IMG/VR virus record: IMGVR_UViG_3300021142_000101
Coordinates: 1-34,174 of that record
From: a virus
Length of the DNA: 34,174 bases
Reading direction: 5' to 3' (one strand)
The notes under the pieces are model-generated. The model worked only from the letters and a program-made list of their open reading frames with translations, did no database searches and was not told where the DNA came from. Numbering within the stretch: position 1 is the stretch's first letter; each line of letters opens with the position of its first letter. Below are positions 13,351 through 22,782 of the stretch, in pieces. Made by a program: the position numbers and the translations under genes.

Positions 13351-15512
13351 GCTAGATCTGGTTGTTGGGAACCGGGCCCGTTTGGACCACCAAACGGTGC
13401 ACCGGCAGTACCCGTAACGTAAATAACGGGTGGTGGGATACCCACAGTTTGTATTCTACCATCTACTCTGTCTTCAGATTGAATAGGTGTTGAGTCATTA
13501 GCACCAACCCCAGCCGCTGCAGCTAAACCTTGGTTAATCTTATCTGCGGTTAAGGTGAGAGGTATATTTTTAAATACGTGAGAGTGTGGTTGTGCAATAG
13601 TTAATGTACCAGAACCCGCTGCATTAACGTCTATTTGACCGCCAAGTACTTGTACGTTTACTATTGAGTAAGTAGTTGCACTACCAACCACATTTAATGG
13701 TGGTATAATAAGCTGCATTGTACCCATAACGTCTGAGTTTATTATGTTCCAACCAGAAGCAGGCACATCTGGTGTACCTTCAGGGTTTACTATCGGACCA
13801 GAAGCTATTATTTGAGTGTTTTCAGTTACTTGATACTCTATAGGGGCGGTAATGTGATTAACAAATAATTCACCACCAATATACGCACCACCACCAATAA
13901 TAACGTTATTAGTCACACCCAAAGTACTGTCAACTACTACTTGACCTTTATTAACGTTCTTTAAACTTAGTACATCTGCTTCAATAGTAACTAAACTACC
14001 ATATAATCCTAAGGTTCCATCCTTAGTACCCATTGTAACTAGGTCGCCTCTTACCTCTACTGTACCACCTGATATTTTCATGTTACCGCCGGTTTGCATG
14101 GTCATACCACCGTTACCAGACTGCATTTTAAGTCTGTTCATAGCGAATATGTCATAGTTACCACCAGGCATATCTGGTACACTAAGCTCTTTATAAGATG
14201 CAAAACTAACATAGTTAGCACCGAATTCAAACGGTGCAGCTATAAAAGGACCAACACGAGTAGCAACAGATTTACCCGAAGTAAGCAAGCTAAGATTATC
14301 TAGATAATATGCAGGCGAGGTATTACGAACCAAACCAACTGCAACTGTTTTATGTTTAGATATAAACTCAAAACTATTACCACCAAATCCCATATCCTTT
14401 TCATGGTTTGATAATGGGTTCGTTAGACTTTGTAATGTAGCTTGATATGCATTTAAATCTGTTATATTAGCTAGACCCGATTTAGAGAATAAGTCATACC
14501 ATTTAGCAGCAGCTTTAGTATTAAAATTACCTACTTTAAGGTAATGATCGCCTTGTACTATGTTATCAAAGTCTCTCTGTACAAAAAGATTGTTGTGGCC
14601 ATTAACTGTTTCGAACTTATCGGCTAGTGTTAACAACTGAAAATTATCAGGGTTAAACATAGCAGTATACTTGTTATTTATTTCGTAGTAACCACCTTTG
14701 TAATGAGTTACCTTGTAAGATTCCCTATCAGTAGTGTTAATGATTTCAATAGCAGCACCCTTTTGATTGAGTACCATTTTGTTTTGATATCTTACATTAT
14801 CGTTTGTAATAGGACCGGCTCTGCGGTCTTTATTTTCAAACGCATCAGGATAATCTGGATAGATATTATCTCCAGATTTGAATATACTATTAAAATCAGC
14901 ACTACCAAATGATGCACCAAAATAAACCGGAAACAATGGTGAACCTTCTTTAAAGAATACCCAAACATGCGCACCTACATTAGGTATAGAGAATAAACCT
15001 TTAGCAGAGTTGGAATAAGTGGCAGGTTTATATGTATTTGAAAACTGATTGAAGTGAGCGCTATTTATTTTAGAAGTATTCCCAAAAGCATCACTTACCG
15101 GGTTAGTCTCAAAATATGCCCCGGGCTTACCTCCCTTTTGTTCAGGGTCTAAATTAGTAGCAGAAGAAGAGTTAGCGTAATTGCTATTAGGGTGTGCATA
15201 TGCTAGTGGTGCATCTGAAACTGTATTAGTATCTGTTGCAGCATTGTAGTAACCAGCTGTAGAAGCACCTACAATAGGACTAGCAAATTCAGCCCAAGGT
15301 AACGCGTCTTTTAGTTCTGGTAATATAGCACTAATGTTCTCTCCACCAGGAGAACCAGGAAACGAGAACGATTGGTCTTGTTTTAACTGACTCCACTTAT
15401 CATACACGTTTAATGATACGTGCGGTACCCAAACCTTAACCCTGCCTCTATGTTCTGGGTCATTGTTTTGTACTACTATTCCTAGATAAATACTGTTAAA
15501 TTTGTCTACCAT
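13347..15512 (-). CDS. Baseplate hub/spike protein, gp5/VgrG-like
   Basis: The 721-residue protein begins with a gp5-type OB domain (LGIVVQNNDPEHRGRVKVWVPH at 10-31, then FSIPNVGAHVWVFFKEGSPLFPVYFG near 180-200). A region of KGAAIEIINTTDRESYKVTHYKGG and VQGDHYLKVG repeats follows, as in gp5-family proteins of marine T4-like phages. A long beta-helix then runs from about 470 to 570 (GGMTMQTGGNMKISGG, VEVRGDLVTMGT, GAYIGGELFVNH), and the end is Pro/Gly-rich. It would form the membrane-piercing spike beneath the hub. I see no lysozyme insertion like that of T4 gp5. AGGAA lies upstream of the ATG as a Shine-Dalgarno. Confidence 0.88.
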   Translation of the reverse strand: MVDKFNSIYLGIVVQNNDPEHRGRVKVWVPHVSLNVYDKWSQLKQDQSFSFPGSPGGENISAILPELKDALPWAEFASPIVGASTAGYYNAATDTNTVSDAPLAYAHPNSNYANSSSATNLDPEQKGGKPGAYFETNPVSDAFGNTSKINSAHFNQFSNTYKPATYSNSAKGLFSIPNVGAHVWVFFKEGSPLFPVYFGASFGSADFNSIFKSGDNIYPDYPDAFENKDRRAGPITNDNVRYQNKMVLNQKGAAIEIINTTDRESYKVTHYKGGYYEINNKYTAMFNPDNFQLLTLADKFETVNGHNNLFVQRDFDNIVQGDHYLKVGNFNTKAAAKWYDLFSKSGLANITDLNAYQATLQSLTNPLSNHEKDMGFGGNSFEFISKHKTVAVGLVRNTSPAYYLDNLSLLTSGKSVATRVGPFIAAPFEFGANYVSFASYKELSVPDMPGGNYDIFAMNRLKMQSGNGGMTMQTGGNMKISGGTVEVRGDLVTMGTKDGTLGLYGSLVTIEADVLSLKNVNKGQVVVDSTLGVTNNVIIGGGAYIGGELFVNHITAPIEYQVTENTQIIASGPIVNPEGTPDVPASGWNIINSDVMGTMQLIIPPLNVVGSATTYSIVNVQVLGGQIDVNAAGSGTLTIAQPHSHVFKNIPLTLTADKINQGLAAAAGVGANDSTPIQSEDRVDGRIQTVGIPPPVIYVTGTAGAPFGGPNGPGSQQPDLA

Positions 15513-15513
15513 A

Positions 15514-16761
15514 TTAATTTCCTGGAGGTTGTTGTAATGTTGAAATCTTTACTACGGCTGGATCGCCATTAGATTTAACTGTTCCTGGTACAATAGTCAC
15601 AGCATTCTTACTTAGACCGACTGTTTGATTAGGCAGCTGGTAACTTAAAGAAGCATCAGCACCACCTACATTCACCACAGCATTAGCACCGGTAACTGCT
15701 CCAGGAGCTCTTACCACTGTATTAACCACACTTGTAATTTGATTTGTTTCTTTGTTAATAGTGCTTGCCACTGAAGCTATACCTTGTTGTACCGCGGTCA
15801 ATGTACCTTGTACCTGTCCTATAGTAGCATTTATAGCACTACCATACTGTTGTAACGTCTTGATAGTGTTACTTATAGCCGTTACATTAACTTGTGGTAT
15901 ACCCAGTAACTTACTAATATTAGGTAGAGAGATTTTATTTAAGTATTCTTTAATATTTTTCTTAAAGTCATTCAATGCATTAGATATCATTCTACCAGGA
16001 GAATGCTCTGTAATAAACTTGTTAGCCTTATCAACTGCAGCTTGTATGTTGTTAATAGTAGATTTATTACTCCATAACGGATCTGCATTTAAGTTACCAC
16101 CAAGTATAGTATCCAATGGTAGTTTTGCTGTTAATGCACCGAACTTACCCTTTACTTGAAGCTTAATACTATATGAACCACTCTGTCTAGATAGTACTTG
16201 ACCTAAGAATGTATCGCTCTTTAAACCAAGCCCTTTAGGTGTAGCTGCTTGGTACAACTTGAACATATCGTTGTTTAGCTTGTCCATTTCATTAAACAAG
16301 TCTGATATTACTTTATGCTGTATAGAAGGATTAATTGTGTCTCTACCAAATGCAGGACTATTATAATCTTGTTCAGTAGGGGCATATGCTAGGGTACCTA
16401 CTGAGTCTGAAAAGTCTTGATATATGTTAGGGTAGTTAGCACTTAACTGCTCTTTGACTAATGGGTGAGAGTAGTACATTGCCTGATCCCACCAACCGCT
16501 AAACCATTGAGGGTCTAATGCGGATAAAGGCTTAGGTATAGTAAAAATCGGGTGAGGTGCAACAATACTAACACAAGGGTCGTTTAAATGAGTAAAAAAG
16601 TCTATTTTAGAACCAATAGGGTTAGAAGAAAAGTCTGTACTATAGTGAGCCTTAGTAATGTACTGCTCATCTTCGTAACCAGGCACCGTGTAGCCAGGTA
16701 TAGTTAATAGAGTATTGTAATAGTCTATTGATTGTACTACAAACTGTGCACTAAGAGACAT
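15514..16761 (-). CDS. Baseplate-associated structural protein (unknown)
   Basis: A 415-residue protein with a globular, aromatic-rich N-terminal half (WFSGWWDQAMYYSHPL near 87-102). A long helical, Ala/Gln/Thr-rich region follows (about 285-345, with QVQGTLTAVQQGIASVASTIN), and then a beta-rich tail. It sits between the hub/spike and hub-like genes, 1 nt before the spike start, with its own start overlapping the stop of the upstream gene by one base. It is therefore almost certainly a baseplate or hub component. No named T4 protein can be assigned. Confidence 0.6.
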   Translation of the reverse strand: MSLSAQFVVQSIDYYNTLLTIPGYTVPGYEDEQYITKAHYSTDFSSNPIGSKIDFFTHLNDPCVSIVAPHPIFTIPKPLSALDPQWFSGWWDQAMYYSHPLVKEQLSANYPNIYQDFSDSVGTLAYAPTEQDYNSPAFGRDTINPSIQHKVISDLFNEMDKLNNDMFKLYQAATPKGLGLKSDTFLGQVLSRQSGSYSIKLQVKGKFGALTAKLPLDTILGGNLNADPLWSNKSTINNIQAAVDKANKFITEHSPGRMISNALNDFKKNIKEYLNKISLPNISKLLGIPQVNVTAISNTIKTLQQYGSAINATIGQVQGTLTAVQQGIASVASTINKETNQITSVVNTVVRAPGAVTGANAVVNVGGADASLSYQLPNQTVGLSKNAVTIVPGTVKSNGDPAVVKISTLQQPPGN

Positions 16762-18317
16762 TAGGTTATATTGCTCCTTATATCAATGTTATCGTTAGCA
16801 TGTACACGAACAGCTGTTATATCGTTTGTATACTGACCTAAAGTAAAATGATGTACTACTGTATGTACAAACCATTGCCCGAGCAACTTGTTATGAAACT
16901 CGTCCATATTAATGCCTTTGCCCTTTTCAACGCTAATAAACGTACCAGACTCTCTAATAGGAGAACCTAAAGCTGTAAAACTTACTGCAGTATTATAATA
17001 TAATGCAGACATTAACATAAAGTTTCTACTTTCTGCCAATCTACTTGTTTTATCTGGGCTTAAAGAGTAAACGTTCTTAACCGCTAACGTGTCTGTTTTA
17101 GTTTTATTTAATGTGACAAGAGTATCAGGTTTTGCACTAATACGCATCTTATTAGAATAGTTCTTATCAATATAATTCTTTACATTGGTAATATCATTGC
17201 TAACTACTTCAAGATTAAATACTTTATTGTTGTAATCATTACTATAACAAGGAGTTGTCACCATATCTTGAGTACTATCAATGGTAGACATGTCTGTAAA
17301 ATTAATATTAGTTATATTGCTTGTGGTTGGGTGCTGTATATTGGTTTTTCCGTCGCTTCTACCGAAAGGAGATTGAGGTAATTCAAATAAGAAGCCGCCA
17401 CTATCGTTACCGCCAGGGTAAGATAGAGTAATAATTTCTCTTTGCAAATTACCAGCAACAGCTGTTGAGAAGTTATATTTTACCGCACTATTAAATATAT
17501 TACAAAATGAAGTTAAGCTCCACACAGTATCATATCTAGAACGATTAATAATACAAGGGTCTGCGCCTCCATCAGCCCCTATTTGAGAGCTAACATGCTT
17601 TTTTAACAAGTAATTTAAGCTATCATAAGCAGTGTAGTTAGCCGGAGCACTATAAAACGCTTTACTAGAACCTATATCCCAGTTTGTTGAAAATACTGGT
17701 GGTTCTGAATGTGCTAAAGCTTTATTTAATAGACTTTTAATAGCAGTACCAGTATTAACTAGCTTTTGATCATCTGTAGCATATGCTGGTATAATATTAG
17801 TAGGTAGTGCTTCATTAGTAGACCACTGTAAAGCGGTTTCGTTTAATATTTGCTGATCATATTCCCACAAATAAAGCTTAAGTGTTTCTTTAGCGGGGCT
17901 ATCACCGGGGGTATCTTCTTTGTCGTATATAGCAAACTTATACTGCATACCCCACACATTATAATCTATATTAGCAGGTGCAACGTTTATATCTGTGTCG
18001 TCTATAATCTTAAAACGTATATAAACAATATCTCTACCATCGTTCCTGAACTTATAGTACTGATTTTTATTAGTACTTGGAGTTATTTTTTGCTCAAATA
18101 TTTTTTCTGGATTGCTTATAACTAAACTAGCTCTTCTAAACCAATCAGTAGTGTTTTCCTGTATGTCTAAAGAAACCATACTTGCAACATTAAGCTGAAA
18201 AGTATTACCCTGTAAGTTATCAAATATAATATCTAACTGATACTTTTGGTTATTATACTTTAAAGTATTAATAGTCGATGGAGCTATTCCATTAAAAACT
18301 GTGCTAAATTGAGGCAT
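16761..18317 (-). CDS. Baseplate hub protein (gp27-like, probable)
   Basis: The 518-residue protein has a beta-rich N-terminus (YQLDIIFDNLQGNTFQLN) and a central YDSLNYLLKKHVSS helix, common in hub proteins. The closing segment LLGQWFVHTVVHHFTLGQYTNDITAVRVH is characteristic of phage tail hub proteins that sit on the spike. In T4, gp27 (391 aa) links tube, tape measure and gp5. It starts on the stop base of the gp53-like gene and is followed by the spike region, which fits. The assignment is by pattern and position. Confidence 0.6.
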   Translation of the reverse strand: MPQFSTVFNGIAPSTINTLKYNNQKYQLDIIFDNLQGNTFQLNVASMVSLDIQENTTDWFRRASLVISNPEKIFEQKITPSTNKNQYYKFRNDGRDIVYIRFKIIDDTDINVAPANIDYNVWGMQYKFAIYDKEDTPGDSPAKETLKLYLWEYDQQILNETALQWSTNEALPTNIIPAYATDDQKLVNTGTAIKSLLNKALAHSEPPVFSTNWDIGSSKAFYSAPANYTAYDSLNYLLKKHVSSQIGADGGADPCIINRSRYDTVWSLTSFCNIFNSAVKYNFSTAVAGNLQREIITLSYPGGNDSGGFLFELPQSPFGRSDGKTNIQHPTTSNITNINFTDMSTIDSTQDMVTTPCYSNDYNNKVFNLEVVSNDITNVKNYIDKNYSNKMRISAKPDTLVTLNKTKTDTLAVKNVYSLSPDKTSRLAESRNFMLMSALYYNTAVSFTALGSPIRESGTFISVEKGKGINMDEFHNKLLGQWFVHTVVHHFTLGQYTNDITAVRVHANDNIDIRSNIT

Positions 18318-18673
18318 TAGCTTTTATTAATTTGCTGTAATATAGCAGATACGTATGTAGGGGTTAAGACTTTTAAAACTGTACCGGCTTTTGGAAAATA
18401 TGTAGGATCTTGTATGTTGTTAGTGCAGCATATTAACCACCATAAAGCAGGCGCGTTGTAAACCTTTTGAGCTATTAAAGGCCAAGGCATATAATCACTC
18501 GTCACCACAAAGTTAGTATACACACTATTATCTAAGTTAGAAGGTATATTAACAGTACCTATTAAGTTATAGAAATAGTTCTGCCCATCATTATACACAT
18601 TAAACAAGTTTTCCAGGTACTGCTGGCTTAATGTAGGTAACGTAGATATACTGTTTTGTTTTTGTCCGTCCAT
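18317..18673 (-). CDS. Baseplate wedge protein, gp53-like
   Basis: The 118-residue protein has the gp53/LysM-like pattern FVVTSDYMPWPLIAQKVYNA-PALWWLICCTNNIQDP with a closing KAGTVLKVLTP strand, as in T4 gp53 and related wedge proteins. In T4, gp53 joins wedges into the six-fold baseplate. It lies 1 nt after the gene at 18675-20144 and overlaps the hub-like gene by one base. Confidence 0.78.
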   Translation of the reverse strand: MDGQKQNSISTLPTLSQQYLENLFNVYNDGQNYFYNLIGTVNIPSNLDNSVYTNFVVTSDYMPWPLIAQKVYNAPALWWLICCTNNIQDPTYFPKAGTVLKVLTPTYVSAILQQINKS

Positions 18674-18674
18674 A

Positions 18675-20144
18675 TTAAGGGTTTGGGGTATTGAGTTTGT
18701 TTATATAATTTTGCGTAGTATTCACCGCTATGTTTGCGCTTTGCAGATTTTGCTGGGCAGTTGTGTTTGCTGCGTTTAAGTTTTGACCTGTTACAGATTG
18801 ATCCCAATTAGTAGGGAAGTATGATTTAAACGTGTTTAAATCTTCAGCTGCTGCATCTGCATCAATTTTAGCGTTTTCAGCTATTTTTTGATACTGATTC
18901 AACGTATTAGTAAGTTCTTGGTTTGAATTATTAATAGTATCCGGACTTGTTATAACATTTATACTAGCCCCAGCACCTTTAGGGTCATAGTTATAATAAA
19001 ATAAATTACGGGAATTCGTTAATAAACTTTGAATAGTAACAGTTACTCTATACGCTTCAGGTACAATTTTTACGTTTTTACTATCAGTAGCTTTATCTAC
19101 TGACATCATTTCTCCGGTAGTTATATCTACCAATCTTGTAGTGCCTACATTATCTACTTTTAAGCCAGTTATTACCGCGACTGGAAATCTTTTGAACCCT
19201 GGAACTGTAACTGTGTATATACATGGTGGGTCCATTCTACTTAATGATTTTCTATTAGGTAAGTTTTGATAAGTCAATGTAAAAAGAAAATTCCAGTTGT
19301 TCGCCATTTGAGCCTGGTCTTGAGTATTAAACAGGTAAAACGTTGTAACAATTGAGTCTCCTGTGTCGTTTGGTGCAAATGCTTTTATAGTTTCTTTAGA
19401 TATACCAGGCGCATTTAAACTAGAGGCAACATTAGCCACGCTGTTAATAGCATCAAGTTTTAATCCTAAATTCTGAAATTCCTTAACTAAATCAGAGCCA
19501 GTCGGCCCAAATTGTAATCCACCTAATTTATCAGCTGCAACATTACTGACATCTTTTGCAACATTACTACCATCAATTCCTTTCCATGTACCTAAGTTAG
19601 AAGTCATGTTTTGCGGGTTCAAGTAAGGTAAATAATACTTGTTACCGGTTTCTTTACCTTGATAAAGACCGTAATACGGATCTGCATTACTAAACCCCCC
19701 TGGTTGTGCTACTCCGTTATTTGGCCCTAAATACTTATCTACTGAACCGGTTGGTAAAACGCCACTGTTAATAAGAGATGCAATATTAGAAGTAACAGTA
19801 TTAGGTTGTCCTGCAACACCTACTTGGTTTATATTTGCTATATTAAGTTGATCTTGAGCTTGAGATAAAAATAACTTATATGCGTTTAACTGAGAACTAG
19901 ATGTAAGATCATACTCTACCAACTCAATTTTAGGTATATAATTTCTTATATCCCCATTATTCGGACCTAAATTTAAAGCCCAGTTATATTCCTCGTGCAC
20001 CTTCCATTCTTTAACTGGTATTTTAGGCGCGCCGGTATAACTTGCTTTCGGGTTGTAACCGCTACTACTAGTATTACTCTGTTCTGGTATTACAGCTGTT
20101 GAGCCTGTTTCAGATGTACCACCTATTAAACCAAATAGATCCAT
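18675..20144 (-). CDS. Baseplate structural protein (unknown)
   Basis: The 489-residue protein has a disordered N-terminus (1-45). Its central low-complexity region is rich in Asn and Gly. Its structural core is at about 270-390 (TFYLFNTQDQAQMANNWNFLFT, VPGFKRFPVAVITGLKVDN, EAYRVTVTIQSLL) and a C-terminal coiled coil at about 400-480. The core resembles tube-proximal baseplate proteins, but no exact T4 counterpart is clear; gp48/gp54-type tube initiators are one possibility. TAAATA lies 5 nt before its ATG. Confidence 0.6.
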   Translation of the reverse strand: MDLFGLIGGTSETGSTAVIPEQSNTSSSGYNPKASYTGAPKIPVKEWKVHEEYNWALNLGPNNGDIRNYIPKIELVEYDLTSSSQLNAYKLFLSQAQDQLNIANINQVGVAGQPNTVTSNIASLINSGVLPTGSVDKYLGPNNGVAQPGGFSNADPYYGLYQGKETGNKYYLPYLNPQNMTSNLGTWKGIDGSNVAKDVSNVAADKLGGLQFGPTGSDLVKEFQNLGLKLDAINSVANVASSLNAPGISKETIKAFAPNDTGDSIVTTFYLFNTQDQAQMANNWNFLFTLTYQNLPNRKSLSRMDPPCIYTVTVPGFKRFPVAVITGLKVDNVGTTRLVDITTGEMMSVDKATDSKNVKIVPEAYRVTVTIQSLLTNSRNLFYYNYDPKGAGASINVITSPDTINNSNQELTNTLNQYQKIAENAKIDADAAAEDLNTFKSYFPTNWDQSVTGQNLNAANTTAQQNLQSANIAVNTTQNYINKLNTPNP

Positions 20145-20149
20145 AATAT

Positions 20150-20155
20150 TATTTA
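20150..20155 (-). promoter_or_regulatory. TAAATA late-promoter-like hexamer
   Basis: TAAATA, spacer of 5 nt, then the ATG at 20144. No Shine-Dalgarno is visible. It lies over the 3' end of the tape measure gene, so it would be an internal promoter of the tail module. Confidence 0.5.
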
Positions 20156-21988
20156 AGCGTTAGCCCTCCTATTGTATAAAAAGTTATCTATTCTAAGACG
20201 AGAATTAGTAATAGGATTGCCTTGAGATATTATGTTTATAGTGCTATTTGAAGAATTGTTACTAGAATTCATTAAACCAGTAAGTTTTGATGAAGACTGA
20301 TCGTTATTAGTGTTATTTTTTACATCAAGCTTGTCGCTTATATCTAGCAACGTTTTATTCATAGTTTGTAGTGTACTACTAGAGCTGTCTCCTATATTAG
20401 TAGTATTAGATATAGCCGCTAATTTTTCTGAAGGTAAGGATATAACCTGTGTTAAAAGAGAGGTTATTTTTTCTACTGCAGCAGGGTTCGTTGTATCTTT
20501 TTCTTTACCGGTTAAAAGGTTATTAGGTATTATGTTTCCTGTACTTTCAGGCACAAATATTTCTGGGCCTTCTTCCCCTACCAATACTGGCTTGTTCGGG
20601 GTTTTTATAGGGCCACCCTTTGCCTGTCTGTTTTGAGAATCAGCAAAATAATCCGTCAAAGCTTCTATAACTCCAAATCCAGCACCGGCGAGTAGTTCTA
20701 CAGGTATAAGCGGGGTATTTGCACCAGCTGATGCTACTTCTGCAGCTGCAATACCCGTAGTTGTAACTGCTTCAGCCTTGCCTATGTCTTTTGCTGCAAT
20801 TTTTAAAAAACGAGCCATTGCAGCTTCTTTAATAACGTCCTCAGCAACTGTGGGTACTAAACCAGGACCTTTACTTCCTTTTTTATCTGATGTTGTAGGT
20901 AACCCTTCCCCTGCTTGACCTTCTATGTTTTCATATTGCGGTTTATTTTTAGCTGCGAGGTTATCTATACCTTGACTAACCCGATCTACATTTTTACTAG
21001 CACCCTCTACTTTCTTTTTAACTTCATCAGTATCAGTTTTCGTGTTTTCTCTTTTTTCGGTTAATACCTTTTTTAATGCATTTGCAATTGCATCAGCTGC
21101 TTCATCAGATATTTTTGTTAATACTATTTCAGCAGGGGCATTCTCTTCGCTAACAACTGCCCCACCTTCTTTAACTACTTTACTACCTGTTGAAGTTTCG
21201 TCTACTGTTATAGGAGAAGTTGTTATAGCAGAGTTGCCGTTAACAGGTAGTAAAGTAGGTGTTTCTGTTTTTACTTCCTGTTTTTCATCAGCAGTAGTAT
21301 CGTCTGGAGCCTTAACCGGTGGTACTCCTTTAGAAACATCGCTTAAATTATCTTCAGTGGTTACACCGTACTGTTCGCTAAGCTCTTTGTTTAAATTATT
21401 AAGATCCTGCCCGCTCGCTGCTTGTAGTTTTTTTTGCTCAAGAGTTTTTTTATTTATTTTTCTTTCTAACTCTTTTATTGCTTCTGCTTCTTTAAGCTCT
21501 TCTCCAGTAAACAAACCTTGAGCTTTTTCTATAACAGCTTTATTAAGACTCTCAAGTATTTCCTTACCACCGATAAACCCTAATATATTTTGTACAGTTT
21601 TCGGAATAAATCTACCAATAAAACCTTCCACTTGTTTTAACTTATCTGAAGTTATATCTTCAACTCTTTTTAATTTTTCTTTTGTTGAGCGTTCTGATTC
21701 ATCTTCTCCCTTGTCTTCAAACTTAGCTTTACGTTCATTTAAAATTGCCTGCGCATAATTTAAAGCGCTCTTATTATATCCTTCTTCAGTATTATTCTTA
21801 TTGTTTGTTCTAGTAGAAGCTTCTTCAGTTTTTCTAGTTAACTGATCAACATTTTCGCTTAATTTTTTTATCGTTTCTTTTAGAGATGGATTTGATCCGT
21901 CTCCTTTAACTAAAGCATCCGTGAGCGTGTTTAAAGCAATTTCAAATTTTGCTTTGTCACCAGATTCTACGTCTGCAGTGTCGCTCAT
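20153..21988 (-). CDS. Tail tape measure protein (gp29-like)
   Basis: The 611-residue protein is close to T4 gp29 (590 aa). It has long charged coiled-coil segments (about 1-110 and 170-215), a hydrophobic section near 395-440 (GIAAAEVASAGANTPLIPVELLAGAGFG) and the hallmark KPVLVGEEGPEIFVPE block (about 460-480), found in the C-terminal part of tape measure proteins. A Ser/Asn-rich tail follows. It would span the tube lumen and set tail length. The two upstream gp26/gp51-like proteins and the downstream baseplate genes fit. TAAGTA lies 5 nt before its ATG. Confidence 0.85.
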   Translation of the reverse strand: MSDTADVESGDKAKFEIALNTLTDALVKGDGSNPSLKETIKKLSENVDQLTRKTEEASTRTNNKNNTEEGYNKSALNYAQAILNERKAKFEDKGEDESERSTKEKLKRVEDITSDKLKQVEGFIGRFIPKTVQNILGFIGGKEILESLNKAVIEKAQGLFTGEELKEAEAIKELERKINKKTLEQKKLQAASGQDLNNLNKELSEQYGVTTEDNLSDVSKGVPPVKAPDDTTADEKQEVKTETPTLLPVNGNSAITTSPITVDETSTGSKVVKEGGAVVSEENAPAEIVLTKISDEAADAIANALKKVLTEKRENTKTDTDEVKKKVEGASKNVDRVSQGIDNLAAKNKPQYENIEGQAGEGLPTTSDKKGSKGPGLVPTVAEDVIKEAAMARFLKIAAKDIGKAEAVTTTGIAAAEVASAGANTPLIPVELLAGAGFGVIEALTDYFADSQNRQAKGGPIKTPNKPVLVGEEGPEIFVPESTGNIIPNNLLTGKEKDTTNPAAVEKITSLLTQVISLPSEKLAAISNTTNIGDSSSSTLQTMNKTLLDISDKLDVKNNTNNDQSSSKLTGLMNSSNNSSNSTINIISQGNPITNSRLRIDNFLYNRRANA

Positions 21989-21993
21989 AAAAA

Positions 21994-21999
21994 TACTTA
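21994..21999 (-). promoter_or_regulatory. TAAGTA late-promoter-like hexamer
   Basis: TAAGTA, five T, then the ATG at 21988 of the tape measure gene. No Shine-Dalgarno is visible. Confidence 0.55.
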
Positions 22000-22020
22000 G
22001 GTACTAAACCAGTCTTTATG

Positions 22021-22761
22021 TTATTCAGCTAAAAAGAAATCCGCATTTATATAAAATTGAAAGCGAGTACCGTCACTGTTTAATACATTAGTAACGCTAT
22101 CCTGTAAATTAGTTACTTTTTCTGCAAAACTTTGAATACTGTTTAATGTACTAGCTGGTAAGTTTTCAACTAATCTTATACGTTCTTTATAATTAAAAGT
22201 TTTAAAATTTAAATCAGTGTCCTCAACTTGTATATTTTTTATAAACTTACAGCAACCACCGATAATAAGATTTTCAGTTAAAGTATTAATAGTGACTGTT
22301 TCTTCTTTAAGATCCCCTCTAAGTTCAACTTCCATTTCATATACTTCTTTTAAAGTTGGTATTTGAGTATTAATTTTTATATTATCAATAGTTAATAACA
22401 CCTCTTCAGGTAATGCTATAGTTGAAGCAAGTGCCAAATTAGAACTAAAGTCGATATTTTTTACTGTAGTGCCTAAAATATTTTTTCTTAATGCTAATAA
22501 AATAAACGCTCTATCGATAATGTTTATTTGATCTAGTATATCTGGTTCTAAGCAGTTATCTTTAATAATGTTATACGTTACTATAACAAACTTAGTATTA
22601 TACAGTATATTGTCTTTAATACAAGCGTACAGATTTTTATATTGCTTTGTACTAACAGGTTTAAACTTCACTATTCTTTGAAAGCTAGGTAAAAACACCT
22701 CTATGGAGTTTTTTACCGCATTAGCATTAATACTTGCAATAAATTCATTTATATCAGACAT
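22021..22761 (-). CDS. Baseplate hub assembly protein, gp26/gp51-like
   Basis: The 246-residue protein resembles the T4_baseplate family (gp26, 208 aa; gp51, 249 aa). It has an N-terminal strand pair IEVFLPSFQRIVKFKPVSTKQYKNLY, a central ALRKNILG region, then beta strands, and a helical C-terminus starting at ERIRLVENLPASTLNSIQSF. Those T4 proteins act in hub assembly, probably as tape-measure chaperones. It sits directly before the tape measure gene. The upstream gene is a likely paralogue with the same layout (Q.P.K.Y..L at the N-terminus, ELPL at the same late position). TAAGTA lies 5 nt before its ATG. Confidence 0.68.
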   Translation of the reverse strand: MSDINEFIASINANAVKNSIEVFLPSFQRIVKFKPVSTKQYKNLYACIKDNILYNTKFVIVTYNIIKDNCLEPDILDQINIIDRAFILLALRKNILGTTVKNIDFSSNLALASTIALPEEVLLTIDNIKINTQIPTLKEVYEMEVELRGDLKEETVTINTLTENLIIGGCCKFIKNIQVEDTDLNFKTFNYKERIRLVENLPASTLNSIQSFAEKVTNLQDSVTNVLNSDGTRFQFYINADFFLAE

Positions 22762-22766
22762 AAAAG

Positions 22767-22772
22767 TACTTA
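22767..22772 (-). promoter_or_regulatory. TAAGTA late-promoter-like hexamer
   Basis: TAAGTA, spacer CTTTT, then the ATG at 22761. It lies in the 21-nt gap between the two gp26/gp51-like genes. No Shine-Dalgarno is visible. Confidence 0.55.
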
Positions 22773-22782
22773 CATTAATATA

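Noticed and set aside
14094-14303. Plus-strand open frames within the tail module (for example here and at 20310, 21042, 15752)
   Set aside because: They are antisense to long, well supported structural genes and have biased, non-protein-like composition.
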